This document shows positions 9,070-18,221 of a DNA stretch of 35,645 nucleotides, piece by piece. The stretch lies in NCBI GenBank assembly GCA_945861325.1, contig CAMATY010000007.1, forward strand, positions 1-35,645, given 5' to 3'. Position 1 is the first letter of the stretch. Every line of letters starts with the position of its first letter. Below the pieces are notes generated by a model that saw only the letters and a list, made by a program, of their open reading frames with translations, ran no database searches and had not been told where the DNA came from. The translations under genes were made by a program, and so were the position numbers. The DNA is from Ferrithrix thermotolerans DSM 19514 (GTDB lineage: Bacteria > Actinomycetota > Acidimicrobiia > Acidimicrobiales > Ilumatobacteraceae).

Positions 9070-11094
9070 CTATTCTGCCACGCCACCAGTGGATCGGCGT
9101 CGGCGACCGGAACGTCCAGAGCCATCATTCGCCGACTCAGACCTAACTGGTAGATCAATAACTGTTGCAAGATTTGGTGTCAGCGCAGTTTTGTGAGGAA
9201 ATGCCATTGCTTCAACGAATAATTGTTGAAAACGGGGCTCGGTGGCTGTCTCAATTTTGGTTACACCTCGAACCGTTTCTTCCATTTCATTTCGTAATTT
9301 TCGTGAGAGCAAAGACTGGACTGCGCCAGCACCTGCAGCATTACCAACCGAACGCACACCCGCTACTGGACAATCAGGCACGAGTCCAAGCACCATTGCG
9401 TAAACCGGATCAATGTGAGCGCCAAAAGCGCCGGCAAGTCGAATGTCGTGCACAACTGGCGAGCCAGCGTGTTCGACAAGTAAATCTATGCCCGCTCGCA
9501 ATGCTGCCTTGGCTAACTGAATTGCACGAACATCATTTTGTGTTACAAATAATTTTGTCTCACCATGCTCATAGAACAAATATGAAAAAGTTCGATCATC
9601 GCCGACTATCCGTTTAGATTTTGCCGACAATTCGCCACGTACAACGCCATCGGTGTCAATGATTCCACTCAAATACATTTCGGCAATCACTTCGATAATT
9701 CCAGAACCACAAATCCCGGTAATCGCGGTGTCACCAAGTGACTCGGCGAAACCTATTTCGTTGCTCCATAAATCTGATCCAATTACTTTGATTCGTGGCT
9801 CGAGAGTCTCACGATCAATGCGAACATGTTCTATTGCGCCGGCAGTTGCACGCTGACCTGCACTAATTTGAGCCCCCTCAAAAGCAGGCCCTGTCGGGCT
9901 TGACGCCGCGAACTGATGAACAGTATTGCCAAGAACAATTTCGGCGTTGGTTCCGATGTCAACTAACAGTTGCATTTCTTTTGAACGATGCGGACCTTCA
10001 GCAAGAATCGCTGCTGCTGTATCTGCGCCAACATGACCGGCAATGCACGGTCCGACATAATAACTTGCATTCGGCAAATCAAGATCAAGTTCGTTGGCCC
10101 AACCACTAACCGACTCATTGGTCGCCAATACAAACGGTGCCATTCCAAGCGGAGTTGGGTCGATACCCAACACGATGTGGTGCATGATCGGGTTGCCGAC
10201 AATTGTGATTTCTAAAACACTTGCTCGAGAAATGCCAGCACTCGTCACGAGATTACCTACGAGGTCATCGAGCGCAAGCCTGATCGCTTTTGTTAATTCA
10301 CGATCACCACCTGGATTCATCATCACATACGAGACACGACTCATTAAGTCTTCACCAAAACGAATTTGCGGATTCATTAATCCGTAACTGCCAATAATTT
10401 CGCCAGTTAAAAGTTCACACAAATGGCCAGCAACAGTTGTTGAACCAACATCAACTGCGATGCCGTATGCCGCATCAACAAAGCCGGGCCAGGCTGCAAC
10501 TATTTGGTCAAGGTTCTTTGTATGACGAACCGCGACTGTTACTTCGCCATCAGTTTTAGCCATCGCCGAGTGCAAAGTGCTGAGCGCACGACGCGCAACT
10601 TGCGGTGCTTTTACTTTGTGTTGTGCAGCAACTGCGTTAGCGAGCGCATCTGCGGCACTGACTGAGTCACCGAGTTGTGCTTCTGGAATCGTCAGATAGT
10701 ACAAACTAAAACTCGGGTCAACAGTTATCGGCTCGAGATCTAAATCTTTTCGCACGATTTGCTTATGCACTTGGCTAATCGCGGGAACATCAATTACGAC
10801 ATCGCCACAAATTCGCGCGGCGCAACCTAAACGATTGCCTTCAACCAGAGCACGCTTCGCGCGGTAGTTAGTTTCTGTTTCAGCGGGTTCTGATAGCGAG
10901 GAGTCATTTACAGTGATTCCCCACTTTGCAAACACTCCGGTAGAAGGTGTGATCTGACAACGACCACAAATTCCGCGGCCACCGCAGACAGAGTCAATAT
11001 CGGCACCTAGTTGTCGGGCGGCTTCAAGAACAGTTACGCCGTCCTGAACAACGCCATCTAGTCCAGACGGCGTAAAGACGACACGGCGTTCCAT
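9070..11094 (-). CDS. RamA/RACo-type ATP-dependent corrinoid reactivase (ASKHA, DUF4445)
   Basis: A 674-residue protein with an N-terminal plant-type [2Fe-2S] ferredoxin domain (Cys37, Cys43, Cys46 in VCGGRGICGRC and Cys91) followed by an ASKHA ATPase fold that opens with AVDVGSTTVAG (about 213-223) and later carries LLVDIGTNAEIVLG. Proteins of this build reduce accidentally oxidised Co(II) corrinoid back to Co(I) using ATP. Its place between the corrinoid:THF methyltransferase and the MttB-type enzyme fits that role. The C-terminal 24 residues are a Ser/Gly/Arg tail containing RRRR. Gaps to its neighbours are 8 and 5 bases. Confidence 0.88.
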   Translation of the reverse strand: MERRVVFTPSGLDGVVQDGVTVLEAARQLGADIDSVCGGRGICGRCQITPSTGVFAKWGITVNDSSLSEPAETETNYRAKRALVEGNRLGCAARICGDVVIDVPAISQVHKQIVRKDLDLEPITVDPSFSLYYLTIPEAQLGDSVSAADALANAVAAQHKVKAPQVARRALSTLHSAMAKTDGEVTVAVRHTKNLDQIVAAWPGFVDAAYGIAVDVGSTTVAGHLCELLTGEIIGSYGLMNPQIRFGEDLMSRVSYVMMNPGGDRELTKAIRLALDDLVGNLVTSAGISRASVLEITIVGNPIMHHIVLGIDPTPLGMAPFVLATNESVSGWANELDLDLPNASYYVGPCIAGHVGADTAAAILAEGPHRSKEMQLLVDIGTNAEIVLGNTVHQFAASSPTGPAFEGAQISAGQRATAGAIEHVRIDRETLEPRIKVIGSDLWSNEIGFAESLGDTAITGICGSGIIEVIAEMYLSGIIDTDGVVRGELSAKSKRIVGDDRTFSYLFYEHGETKLFVTQNDVRAIQLAKAALRAGIDLLVEHAGSPVVHDIRLAGAFGAHIDPVYAMVLGLVPDCPVAGVRSVGNAAGAGAVQSLLSRKLRNEMEETVRGVTKIETATEPRFQQLFVEAMAFPHKTALTPNLATVIDLPVRSESANDGSGRSGRRRRSTGGVAE

Positions 11095-11102
11095 GTTTTT
11101 AA

Positions 11103-12005
11103 TTATTCAGTCTTGCGTCGACCACGACTATTTCGAGCGGCACGATCGGCGTTAACTTCGTTAGGGTCTCGGTTAGCGCGAATCCAAGCCGAGCAGTTTT
11201 CGTCATTACCAACAAGCACGTCTGCAGCCATCACAAGTGTTTTTACTTCTGGGTGCATTGGATTCATAATTGCCGAAGTCATGCCAGCGCCAATTGCCAT
11301 TGCCAAGAATGTGCCCGTGATGTTATTACGCGATGGAATACCAAAACTGACGTTTGAAGCACCACAAATCGTATTGACTTTTAGTTCTTCGCGCAAACGA
11401 CGAATGATTTTGAATGCTGTGCGACCTGCATCACCCATTGCCCCAATTGGCATAACTAGTGGATCAACGACGACATCGCACGCTGGGATGCCGTAATCAG
11501 CAGCATGCTGAACGATTTTTTTTGCGACAGCGAAACGCTCATCTGGATCCATGCTGATGCCTGTCTCATCGTTAGAGATCGCAACAACTGCAGCACCGTA
11601 TTTAGCAACGAGCGGAAGCACGCGCTCAAGATTGGCTTCTTCGCCAGTTACAGAGTTGACAAGTGCCTTACCTCTGTATACAGCAAGCCCTGCTTCGAGT
11701 GCTGCGATAATTGAAGAGTCAATTGACAACGGGACATCAGTGATTGACTGCACGAGTTGAATTGCTTTTGCTAGCAATGCAGGCTCATCAGCCAGAGGGA
11801 TCCCAGCATTGACATCAAGCATGTGAGCGCCCGCAACTACTTGTGCCAACGCATCAGACTCAACACGGCTGAAGTTGCCTTCTTTCATTTCGGCTGCAAG
11901 AAGTTTGCGCCCAGTTGGGTTAATTCGTTCGCCAATCATCACGAATGGTCGCCCGAAACCGATTACAACTTCTTTAGTTTCTGACGAAAGTACTGTGTCT
12001 GTCAT
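11103..12005 (-). CDS. Methylcorrinoid:tetrahydrofolate methyltransferase (MtgA/AcsE-like, pterin-binding)
   Basis: A 300-residue pterin-binding TIM barrel. GERINPTGRK (25-34) and LDVNAG (63-68) are the hallmark strands of MeTr/MtrH-type and MtgA-type enzymes, with SIDSS, DPLVMPIGAMGD and GASNVSFGIPSRN following in the usual order. It would transfer the methyl group from the corrinoid protein to THF, giving 5-methyl-THF for MetF. It sits 13 bases after the PF13769-like gene and 8 before the RamA gene. The last 15 residues are basic (ADRAARNSRGRRKTE), unlike the compact C-terminus of AcsE, and echo similar tails on RamA and the MttB proteins. Confidence 0.87.
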   Translation of the reverse strand: MTDTVLSSETKEVVIGFGRPFVMIGERINPTGRKLLAAEMKEGNFSRVESDALAQVVAGAHMLDVNAGIPLADEPALLAKAIQLVQSITDVPLSIDSSIIAALEAGLAVYRGKALVNSVTGEEANLERVLPLVAKYGAAVVAISNDETGISMDPDERFAVAKKIVQHAADYGIPACDVVVDPLVMPIGAMGDAGRTAFKIIRRLREELKVNTICGASNVSFGIPSRNNITGTFLAMAIGAGMTSAIMNPMHPEVKTLVMAADVLVGNDENCSAWIRANRDPNEVNADRAARNSRGRRKTE

Positions 12006-12018
12006 AAGTTTTCTTTCT

Positions 12019-12393
12019 TTATTCGTTTTCTTCGAGTTCTTCTAAAGCCAACAACGCATCAGCGCTAATTGCAGTATTGTCGACATCGGCTTCGTATCCG
12101 CCGGCGAATGCCAATCTCCCTAGTCGTTCGCGCGAATATTCGCTGTCAAGTCGATCTGCTTCGCGTTGCGCCGCTTCGGCAAGATCTCCAACAAGGGGCA
12201 AACTTATTCGGCGCCACTGGGCTATATCTTCATCGGCCGTATAAATATGCGCTTTACGCTTTGCACGATCAATCGCCCGCTGAAACTTATCTGAGAGTTG
12301 CACTTGCTTGCGTTCGCGACCGGCTTGCGCGTTTACTTGTGCCGGGATATCACGCCACATAATTACAATCACTTCGTTACTTCCGCGAGGCAC
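12019..12393 (-). CDS. Small PF13769-like ('virulence factor' domain) protein of unknown function
   Basis: A 124-residue protein starting at GTG 12393, with a GAG-type ribosome site formed by the end of the preceding gene. The IMWRDIPAQVNAQAG segment (about 11-25), then LSDKFQRAIDRA, is characteristic of the PF13769 domain, whose 'virulence factor' label says nothing useful about function. The rest is helical and acidic, ending in EELEENE. Homologous small genes are known to me from mttB clusters of other bacteria, so a role in assembling or regulating the corrinoid system is a reasonable inference. The family call rests on recalled motif similarity and was not searched. Confidence 0.65.
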   Translation of the reverse strand: MPRGSNEVIVIMWRDIPAQVNAQAGRERKQVQLSDKFQRAIDRAKRKAHIYTADEDIAQWRRISLPLVGDLAEAAQREADRLDSEYSRERLGRLAFAGGYEADVDNTAISADALLALEELEENE

Positions 12394-12396
12394 TAG

Positions 12397-13026
12397 TTAT
12401 TCTCCCTTGGTTTCATCTGATTTGCTCACCGATTTGAATAAAACCGGTATCGCGTCGGCAAAATGTTTCAAACCGACATGGCGATGCTCAAACGTCAGAC
12501 CGAGTTTCTGAGCAGCATCTTGCCCAGCGCTCACAATTTCTGGGTCAACAGTTTGAGAAAACAACACGACACGACGATAGTTGCCAAAATAAGCACTCAG
12601 CAGTTCTGGATGATCTTCTAAACCGAGACCCTGCCAGACCAGCGCGTCAAAATGCTTAGCGAGAAAATCAGTCAAGTAGAAAGTTCCTGGTTCTTCATCA
12701 TGTGCATTTAAGAAATCAGTCGTACCGGCGAAAAACTCGTAACAGTGTGCGCCAGGCAAGCGTCTCACAGTTGGATATTTTTCGAGGAGAAGATCTAAAT
12801 GACCACCAGTTCCGCAATCGGCATACGCAACAAAGGTTGGTCGCTCAAGGTTTTGTTCCAGCAATTCGGCAACTTGCGGCGTGATGTTTTCGGGACGATT
12901 GTGTAAATTCGCTGGCAGATATTTAATCTCAATGGACTCGTCTACTCCAGAAGCACGAAGCACAGCACGAAGCTCAGTGGCTAGTGCACCACAAGCAATT
13001 ATTAACGGACGCGTGTCAGATGACAT
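12397..13026 (-). CDS. DUF1638 protein associated with corrinoid methyltransferases
   Basis: A 209-residue soluble protein. It begins PLIIACGALATEL and contains LPANLHNRPENITPQV, FVAYADCGTGGHLDLLL and the GAHCYEFFAG segment, all of which I recognise as DUF1638. Conserved Cys/His positions (CG near residue 12, DCGTGGH around 74-80, HCYEF around 97-101) suggest a metal, cofactor or thiol site. DUF1638 genes commonly sit beside MttB-type methyltransferases. The biochemical role is not known; a corrinoid-loading, sulfur-handling or substrate-processing role would all be compatible. Gaps are 13 bases upstream and 3 bases downstream. Confidence 0.75.
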   Translation of the reverse strand: MSSDTRPLIIACGALATELRAVLRASGVDESIEIKYLPANLHNRPENITPQVAELLEQNLERPTFVAYADCGTGGHLDLLLEKYPTVRRLPGAHCYEFFAGTTDFLNAHDEEPGTFYLTDFLAKHFDALVWQGLGLEDHPELLSAYFGNYRRVVLFSQTVDPEIVSAGQDAAQKLGLTFEHRHVGLKHFADAIPVLFKSVSKSDETKGE

Positions 13027-13039
13027 CGCAAACTAAAAC

Positions 13040-13765
13040 TTAGGCGACTGATGGGCCAGGTGGTTCGGCATTTCGCAAGCGACGAGCACCGACGAGTTGC
13101 TTGGCAGTTTCGGATGCAACCGCAGCATCACGACAATAGGCATCAGCACCGACGGCAACACTGAACTCTTCGTTTAGCGGCGCGCCACCAACGAGAATGA
13201 TGTACTTATCGCGAATGCCTTTTTCTTTCATTGTGTCAACAACGACTTTCATGTAAGGCATTGTCGTTGTCAGTAGAGCCGACATTCCGAGAATGTCTGG
13301 CTTGTGCTCTTCAAGTGCTGCAAGGTATTTATTGACATCTGTATTGATTCCAAGATCAACAACTTCGAAACCAGCACCTTCCATCATCATCGCCACTAAA
13401 TTTTTGCCAATGTCATGAATGTCGCCTTTGACGGTACCGATAACAACTTTGCCAACTGACTCTGCACCAGTCTCGGCTAGGAGTGGTCGCAATATCGCCA
13501 TTCCACCTTTCATCGCATTTGCTGAAAGCAAAACTTCAGGCACAAATAAAATTCCGTCACGAAAGTCGATTCCGACTATTCGCATACCTTCAACAAGTGC
13601 GTCTTGCAGCACCTTTGTTGGTGTCCAACCACGATCCAACAAGATCGTTGTGCCCTCGATGATCTCTGGTCCTAGTCCGTCGTAAAGATCGTCGTGCATC
13701 TGGGCGGTGAGATCTTCGTCTGATAATTGGGCGAGGTCGATGTCTTCAAATTCTTCGTTACTCAC
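13040..13765 (-). CDS. Corrinoid (B12-binding) methyltransferase protein, MtgC/MttC-like
   Basis: A 241-residue methyl carrier. The N-terminal helical cap covers about residues 10-95 (AQMHDDLYDGLGPEIIEGTTILLDRG in pieces, then VPEVLLSANAM), and the B12-binding Rossmann domain starts at VGKVVIGTVKGDIHDIG, with the DxHxxG motif at Asp115-His117-Gly120; His117 is the expected lower cobalt ligand. It would shuttle methyl groups between the MttB-type enzyme and the THF methyltransferase. The start is GTG at 13765, set by a GGAG five bases upstream. An 82-base gap holding a stem-loop separates it from the GMC gene, so it may be the first gene of a separately expressed unit. Confidence 0.9.
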   Translation of the reverse strand: MSNEEFEDIDLAQLSDEDLTAQMHDDLYDGLGPEIIEGTTILLDRGWTPTKVLQDALVEGMRIVGIDFRDGILFVPEVLLSANAMKGGMAILRPLLAETGAESVGKVVIGTVKGDIHDIGKNLVAMMMEGAGFEVVDLGINTDVNKYLAALEEHKPDILGMSALLTTTMPYMKVVVDTMKEKGIRDKYIILVGGAPLNEEFSVAVGADAYCRDAAVASETAKQLVGARRLRNAEPPGPSVA

Positions 13766-13812
13766 AACTACTCCATTTTAGGTTTGTTAGATGATCGGGG
13801 ATCTCTAAGTTC

Positions 13813-13828
13813 GCTGGGAAGACCCAGC
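13813..13828 (-). promoter_or_regulatory. Stem-loop in the leader of the corrinoid protein gene
   Basis: GCTGGG and CCCAGC form a perfect 6-bp GC-rich stem with a 4-base loop between the GMC stop and the GTG start of the corrinoid gene, on the minus strand. No U-run follows, so it is not a standard intrinsic terminator. It may protect or separate mRNA segments so that the corrinoid protein and its followers are expressed at a different level from the Fhs-FolD-GMC part. Confidence 0.4.
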
Positions 13829-13847
13829 ACAACAAAACCAAACGCTA

Positions 13848-15506
13848 TCAGTTTGCGTGGCTAAAGAACTTGACCGTCTGGGAAGAAAGTGGCGGGTTTC
13901 CAAGAATTATGTCGGCGGCTTTTTCGGCGATCATCATCGTCGGCGCGAAGATGTTGCCGTTGGTGACATACGGCATCACCGAAGCGTCAACTACTCGCAG
14001 GCCAGTCATCCCCCGCACTCGCATTGTTAACGGGTCGATCACCGACATCTCGTCGGTGCCCATTGCACAAGTGCAAGACGGATGGTAAGCGGTTTCACCG
14101 TCTCGGCGGACCCAGTCAAGAATCTGCTCGTCAGTGTTAATGGCTGGGCTTGGCGAAATTTCTCCGCCGTCGAACTCAGAAAAAGCTGGCTGCGCGAGAA
14201 TTTTTCTTGCTGCGGCAATTGCCTCAACCCACTCTTGACGATCTTGCGGCGTGGATAAATAATTTAGGCGCAATTCAGGTTTAACGCGCACATCAGGTGA
14301 TTTAATTCGAACTGAGCCCCGCGAATTTGAATACATCGGCCCGATGTGAACTTGATAGCCGTGGCCACCAGAAGGTGCTGTGCCGTCGTACCGCACAGCA
14401 ATCGGCAAGAAGTGAAACATCAAGTTTGGATATTTAAACGACTCGTTACCGCGGATAAACCCTCCGCCTTCAAAATGATTTGATGCACCTGGTCCACGAC
14501 GAAAAAGCCATTGCAATCCGATCCATGGTCTCTTGTGAAACTTGAGCATCGGGTTCAGCGAGACGGGCTGCTTGCACGAGTGCTGCACATAAACCTCAAG
14601 GTGATCCTGCAAATTTTCGCCGACACCAGGCAGATGATGAACTGGCTCAACACCAACAGTTTTCAAATATTCAGAGTCACCGATGCCTGATACTTGCAAT
14701 AACTGTGGTGAGTTAAACGAACCCCCACACAAAATAATTTCACGCGCACTAACAGTTCGCTTGCGACCAAACGGTAACTCAAAATTGACACCAGTAACTT
14801 TTTTATCTTCGACGATCAATTTTGTAACTAATGCTCGACATAGAACGGTGAGATTTTTACGGTGCATCACTGGGTGCAGATATGCGCGAGCCGCACTGAG
14901 TCGTCGACCTCGACGGACATTGCGATCAAATGCAGCAAAACCTTCTTGCTTGAAACCGTTTACATCGGTGGTTAGTTCGTGCCCCGCTTGCTGCACAGCT
15001 TCGAAGAATGCTCCGAATAATGGGTTCTTGACTGGACCTCGCTCTTGCACCAGTGGTCCGTCGTGTCCGCGAAATTCATCGTCGCTGTCAGCCGCTAAAC
15101 AGTTTTCGAGTCTTTTGAAATATGGCAAGCAGTGTGCGTAATCCCAAGTAGACATACCAGGGTCACTCGCCCATCGTTGATAGTCAAGTGGATTACCACG
15201 TTGAAAAATCATTCCGTTAATGCTTGATGATCCGCCAAGAACTTTGCCACGGCCCTGTGTCACTCGACGATTGTTCATGTGCGGTTCAGGTTCTGAAACA
15301 TACATCCAGTCATAGAAACGACTGCCAATTGGAAACGTCAACGCCGCAGGCATATGAATGAAGACATCCCACCAATAATCAGGTCGACCTGCTTCAAGTA
15401 CGAGTACTTTATTTTTCGGGTCAGCGCTAAGTCGGTTTGCTAATGCCGAGCCAGCCGAACCGCCACCAACGATTACGAAATCGTAAACGGTCTTTAATTT
15501 TTTCAG
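13848..15506 (-). CDS. GMC-family oxidoreductase, choline dehydrogenase-like, with an apparent CTG start
   Basis: The first ATG (15353) would remove the FAD domain, but the same frame continues upstream through [10 protein letters not shown] (GxGxxG at residues 14-19), VLVLEAG and MPAALTFP. The full protein is about 552 residues, the normal size. The only start-like codon before the Rossmann strand is CTG at 15506-15504, overlapping the FolD stop as CTGA. Catalytic His475 ([11 protein letters not shown]) and Asn518 (NGNIFAP) are present. GMC enzymes oxidise alcohols with FAD; choline to betaine aldehyde fits the neighbourhood, but other alcohols are possible and no betaine aldehyde dehydrogenase gene is visible here. 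The start is uncertain; the upstream extent is not. Confidence 0.8.
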   Translation of the reverse strand: MKKLKTVYDFVIVGGGSAGSALANRLSADPKNKVLVLEAGRPDYWWDVFIHMPAALTFPIGSRFYDWMYVSEPEPHMNNRRVTQGRGKVLGGSSSINGMIFQRGNPLDYQRWASDPGMSTWDYAHCLPYFKRLENCLAADSDDEFRGHDGPLVQERGPVKNPLFGAFFEAVQQAGHELTTDVNGFKQEGFAAFDRNVRRGRRLSAARAYLHPVMHRKNLTVLCRALVTKLIVEDKKVTGVNFELPFGRKRTVSAREIILCGGSFNSPQLLQVSGIGDSEYLKTVGVEPVHHLPGVGENLQDHLEVYVQHSCKQPVSLNPMLKFHKRPWIGLQWLFRRGPGASNHFEGGGFIRGNESFKYPNLMFHFLPIAVRYDGTAPSGGHGYQVHIGPMYSNSRGSVRIKSPDVRVKPELRLNYLSTPQDRQEWVEAIAAARKILAQPAFSEFDGGEISPSPAINTDEQILDWVRRDGETAYHPSCTCAMGTDEMSVIDPLTMRVRGMTGLRVVDASVMPYVTNGNIFAPTMMIAEKAADIILGNPPLSSQTVKFFSHAN

Positions 15507-16381
15507 AAAGCGCCAAGCATTCGCGCGGCTTCAAGAGTGTTCTCAAGCAAGCAAGCAATCGTCATCGGGCCAGTGCCACCTGGCATTGGAGTGATTGCGC
15601 CGGCAATTGCCTGCACGGCATCAAAATCAACATCACCAATAATTTTGCCATTGACACGAGATACACCAACATCAATCACAGTTGCACCTGGCTTAACGTG
15701 CGCCGCGGTAACCATTCGCGCTGCACCAGCAGCAGCGATAATTATGTCCGACTCACGACAAACTTCGATCAGATCAGTCGTCAAACTGTGTGCAATCGTC
15801 ACTGTTGCGTCGGTACCACGACGCACAAGCAGAAGCATTTGCGGCAAGCCGACAAGTGCCGATCGTCCGATGACCGTTACGCGTTTGCCGACTGTCGCAA
15901 TATTGTGACGCTCCAATAAACGCATCACACCAAGCGGAGTGCACGGCACATGACCAGGCAACCCACGCACAAGTCGACCGAGTGATTTCTCTGTTAAACC
16001 ATCAACATCTTTTTCAATCGGCAACAAACCAAGGACTGCTTCTGTGTCAATATGTTTTGGCAATGGCAACTGCACCAAGATTCCGTGCACTTGCTTGTCA
16101 GCAACCAAAGCCGCAACGGCTTGTTCAACTTGTGCTTGCGTTGACTTCTCAGGCAAATTGATGCCCTTAGAAACCATGCCAGCCTCTTGAGCTTTTTTGT
16201 GTTTGCTCTTGACATATATATGACTAGGCGCATCGTCACCAACCAGCACAGTTGCTAAACAAATTGCAGGATTTCTGGCCTTGTCTATAGTCGTTTTAAG
16301 TTTGGCAACAGTTTCATCGCGCAATTGAACGCCGTCGAGCAAGATCGCCCCACCAGCAGTTCGCGCAGCAACTTGCGTCAT
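15503..16381 (-). CDS. folD: Bifunctional methylene-THF dehydrogenase / methenyl-THF cyclohydrolase
   Basis: A 292-residue FolD. The catalytic Tyr56 and Lys60 lie in [18 protein letters not shown] is at 99-108, the NADP-binding loop appears as GRSALVGLP, and PGGTGPMT closes the protein. It oxidises methylene-THF to formyl-THF with NAD(P) in the cytoplasm. Its ATG overlaps the Fhs stop by four bases (ATGA), and its own TGA overlaps the putative CTG start of the GMC gene, giving a coupled run. The GMC gene separates it from the methyltransferase genes but transcription is in the same direction. Confidence 0.95.
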   Translation of the reverse strand: MTQVAARTAGGAILLDGVQLRDETVAKLKTTIDKARNPAICLATVLVGDDAPSHIYVKSKHKKAQEAGMVSKGINLPEKSTQAQVEQAVAALVADKQVHGILVQLPLPKHIDTEAVLGLLPIEKDVDGLTEKSLGRLVRGLPGHVPCTPLGVMRLLERHNIATVGKRVTVIGRSALVGLPQMLLLVRRGTDATVTIAHSLTTDLIEVCRESDIIIAAAGAARMVTAAHVKPGATVIDVGVSRVNGKIIGDVDFDAVQAIAGAITPMPGGTGPMTIACLLENTLEAARMLGAF

Positions 16382-18075
16382 GACAGCCCGACGATTTCAC
16401 CGTTCGCGTCGAAGTCAATAATCGCTGCGGCTGGCTTGGTGCCGAGTCCTGGCATTGTTCGCATATCTCCACAAATTGGATAAATGAAACCTGCACCAAT
16501 CGAAGCGCGAACTTCTCGCACATTCAATGTGTGACCAGTTGGTGCACCACGCAGAGATGCATCACCCGAAATAGACAAGTGAGTCTTAGCCACACAGATA
16601 GGCAATTTGGCATAGCCGTTATCTGTGTAAGTCTTTATCTGCTTATTAGCGAGACTTGTGTACTCAACTTTTGCTGCACCGTAAATTGTCGTTGCGATCT
16701 TCTCGATCTTCTCTTTCAAAGATGCGTCGTCTGGGTACAAGAAGTGAAAACTGTTCTTATCGTTGCAGGCTTCTACAACGGCTTTTGCAAGTTCAACTGC
16801 GCCTGCACCACCATCTGCGAAGTGTGTACAAACTGCAACTCGTGCACCAGCACCTTCGGCAATTTTGCGAATCGCCTCATGTTCTGACTTGTGATCAGTC
16901 GGAAAACCGTTAATCGCGACCACTGGCGAGACACCGTGGGCTTTGACATTTTCAATCTGCTTAACAAGGTTGGCAGCACCAGCGATTACATCGTCTGGAT
17001 TTTCTTTTAATAGATCTTCTGGCAACGCCTTGCCAGCAACGATCTTGTATTTGCCAGAGTGTGCTTTTAATGCACGAACTGTGGCTACTAATACAGCTGC
17101 GTCTGGCACAAGACCCGATGCACGGCACTTAATGTTGAAGAATTTTTCTGCACCCATGTCGGCGCCGAAACCAGCCTCGGTAATTAAATAATCACCAGTG
17201 TGAATACCAACTAAATCACCAACAATTGATGAGTTACCGTGCGCAATATTGCCAAACGGTCCGGCATGAACAATCACTGGTGTGTTCTCAATAGTTTGCA
17301 ATAAGTTCGGCTTGATCGCCTCACCCATGATTACCGCCATTGAGCCTGCACCGCTGAGTTGCTCTGCAGTAACTGGTTTGCCTTGCGAGTTAAAACCCAC
17401 AACGATTCGAGAAAACCGTGCGCGCATGTCTTCTTTCGAAGTTGCAAGCGCAAGAATTGCCATCACTTCTGATGCTGCAGTGATGTCAAAACCAGTTTGT
17501 CGAACGACACCGTCTTCTTTTGTGCCAAGACCGATTATCAAATTTCGCATTGAGCGATCGTTGACATCCATAACTCGTCGCCAAGTGATGTTGTTGATAT
17601 CAAGATCTAATTCGTTGCCTTGATGTAAATGATTATCGACCATTGCCGAAAGCAAGTTGTGTGCCGCAGTCACTGCGTGAAAGTCACCAGTGAGATGCAA
17701 ATTCAACAACTCCATCGGGATTACTTGGCTGTATCCGCCACCGGCAGCACCACCCTTGATGCCGAAGGTTGGTCCCATACTTGGTTGGCGCAAACTGATT
17801 GTGGCTTTTTTACCAATGTGCTTCATCGCTTGACCAAGACCGACAGTGGTTGTCGTCTTACCTTCACCAAGTGGTGTTGGTGTGATCGCAGTAACGACGA
17901 CATATTTCGCTTTCGGACGAGTCTTCAAAGAATCAATTGCATCCAAACTGATTTTGGCGAGACTTTTGCCATAGGGTTCCAAAAACTCGGCGCCAATGCC
18001 CATCTGGGCGGCAATTTCGGTGAGCGGTTTAGCAGTAGCTTTGCGGGCGATTTCAAGATCAGATGGGAAACCCAT
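16378..18075 (-). CDS. fhs: Formate-tetrahydrofolate ligase
   Basis: A 565-residue Fhs of normal length. The P-loop TPTPLGEGKTTTT is at 66-78, followed by SLRQPSMGPTFGIKGG and HLTGDFHAVTAAHN, all diagnostic. It joins formate to THF with ATP, or in reverse releases formate and forms ATP. With FolD directly downstream and formate dehydrogenase divergently upstream, the energy-yielding reverse direction is the natural reading in this island. An AGAGGA lies 3 bases before the ATG. It is the first gene of the minus-strand run and shares a 146-base divergent region with the selenoprotein FDH gene. Confidence 0.95.
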   Translation of the reverse strand: MGFPSDLEIARKATAKPLTEIAAQMGIGAEFLEPYGKSLAKISLDAIDSLKTRPKAKYVVVTAITPTPLGEGKTTTTVGLGQAMKHIGKKATISLRQPSMGPTFGIKGGAAGGGYSQVIPMELLNLHLTGDFHAVTAAHNLLSAMVDNHLHQGNELDLDINNITWRRVMDVNDRSMRNLIIGLGTKEDGVVRQTGFDITAASEVMAILALATSKEDMRARFSRIVVGFNSQGKPVTAEQLSGAGSMAVIMGEAIKPNLLQTIENTPVIVHAGPFGNIAHGNSSIVGDLVGIHTGDYLITEAGFGADMGAEKFFNIKCRASGLVPDAAVLVATVRALKAHSGKYKIVAGKALPEDLLKENPDDVIAGAANLVKQIENVKAHGVSPVVAINGFPTDHKSEHEAIRKIAEGAGARVAVCTHFADGGAGAVELAKAVVEACNDKNSFHFLYPDDASLKEKIEKIATTIYGAAKVEYTSLANKQIKTYTDNGYAKLPICVAKTHLSISGDASLRGAPTGHTLNVREVRASIGAGFIYPICGDMRTMPGLGTKPAAAIIDFDANGEIVGLS

Positions 18076-18221
18076 TATTCCTCTTTCACAAGTTTTTTAC
18101 TCTTAATTAGTTATCTAGCGACCATCTACTCTACAACCACGCGATAACCGTCTAAAGACTGTCTGAAGTCGCTAAAGTTTTAGACAAGATCTAATGCAAC
18201 TCGACCATACGGAGTAAATAA
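18076..18221. promoter_or_regulatory. Divergent promoter region between fhs and the FDH catalytic gene, with repeated GTCT/AGAC elements
   Basis: This 146-base gap must hold promoters for both directions. GTCTAAAGACT (18150-18160) is followed at once by GTCTGAAGTCG (18161-18171), an imperfect direct repeat with 11-base spacing, and TTTAGAC at 18179-18185 is the exact inverse of GTCTAAA at 18150-18156. One helical turn between the direct copies is what a regulator binding one DNA face would need. I cannot assign -35/-10 boxes with confidence. The Shine-Dalgarno sites at both ends (AGAGGA for fhs, GGAG for FDH) are clear. Confidence 0.45.

Noticed and set aside
14683-15141. 152-residue plus-strand ORF
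   Set aside because: Lies wholly antisense to the GMC dehydrogenase, whose motifs are clear; composition is that of a shadow frame.
17629-18147. 172-residue plus-strand ORF running toward the fhs/fdh gap
   Set aside because: Mostly antisense to fhs and rich in Cys, His and Trp as shadow frames are; no family resemblance.
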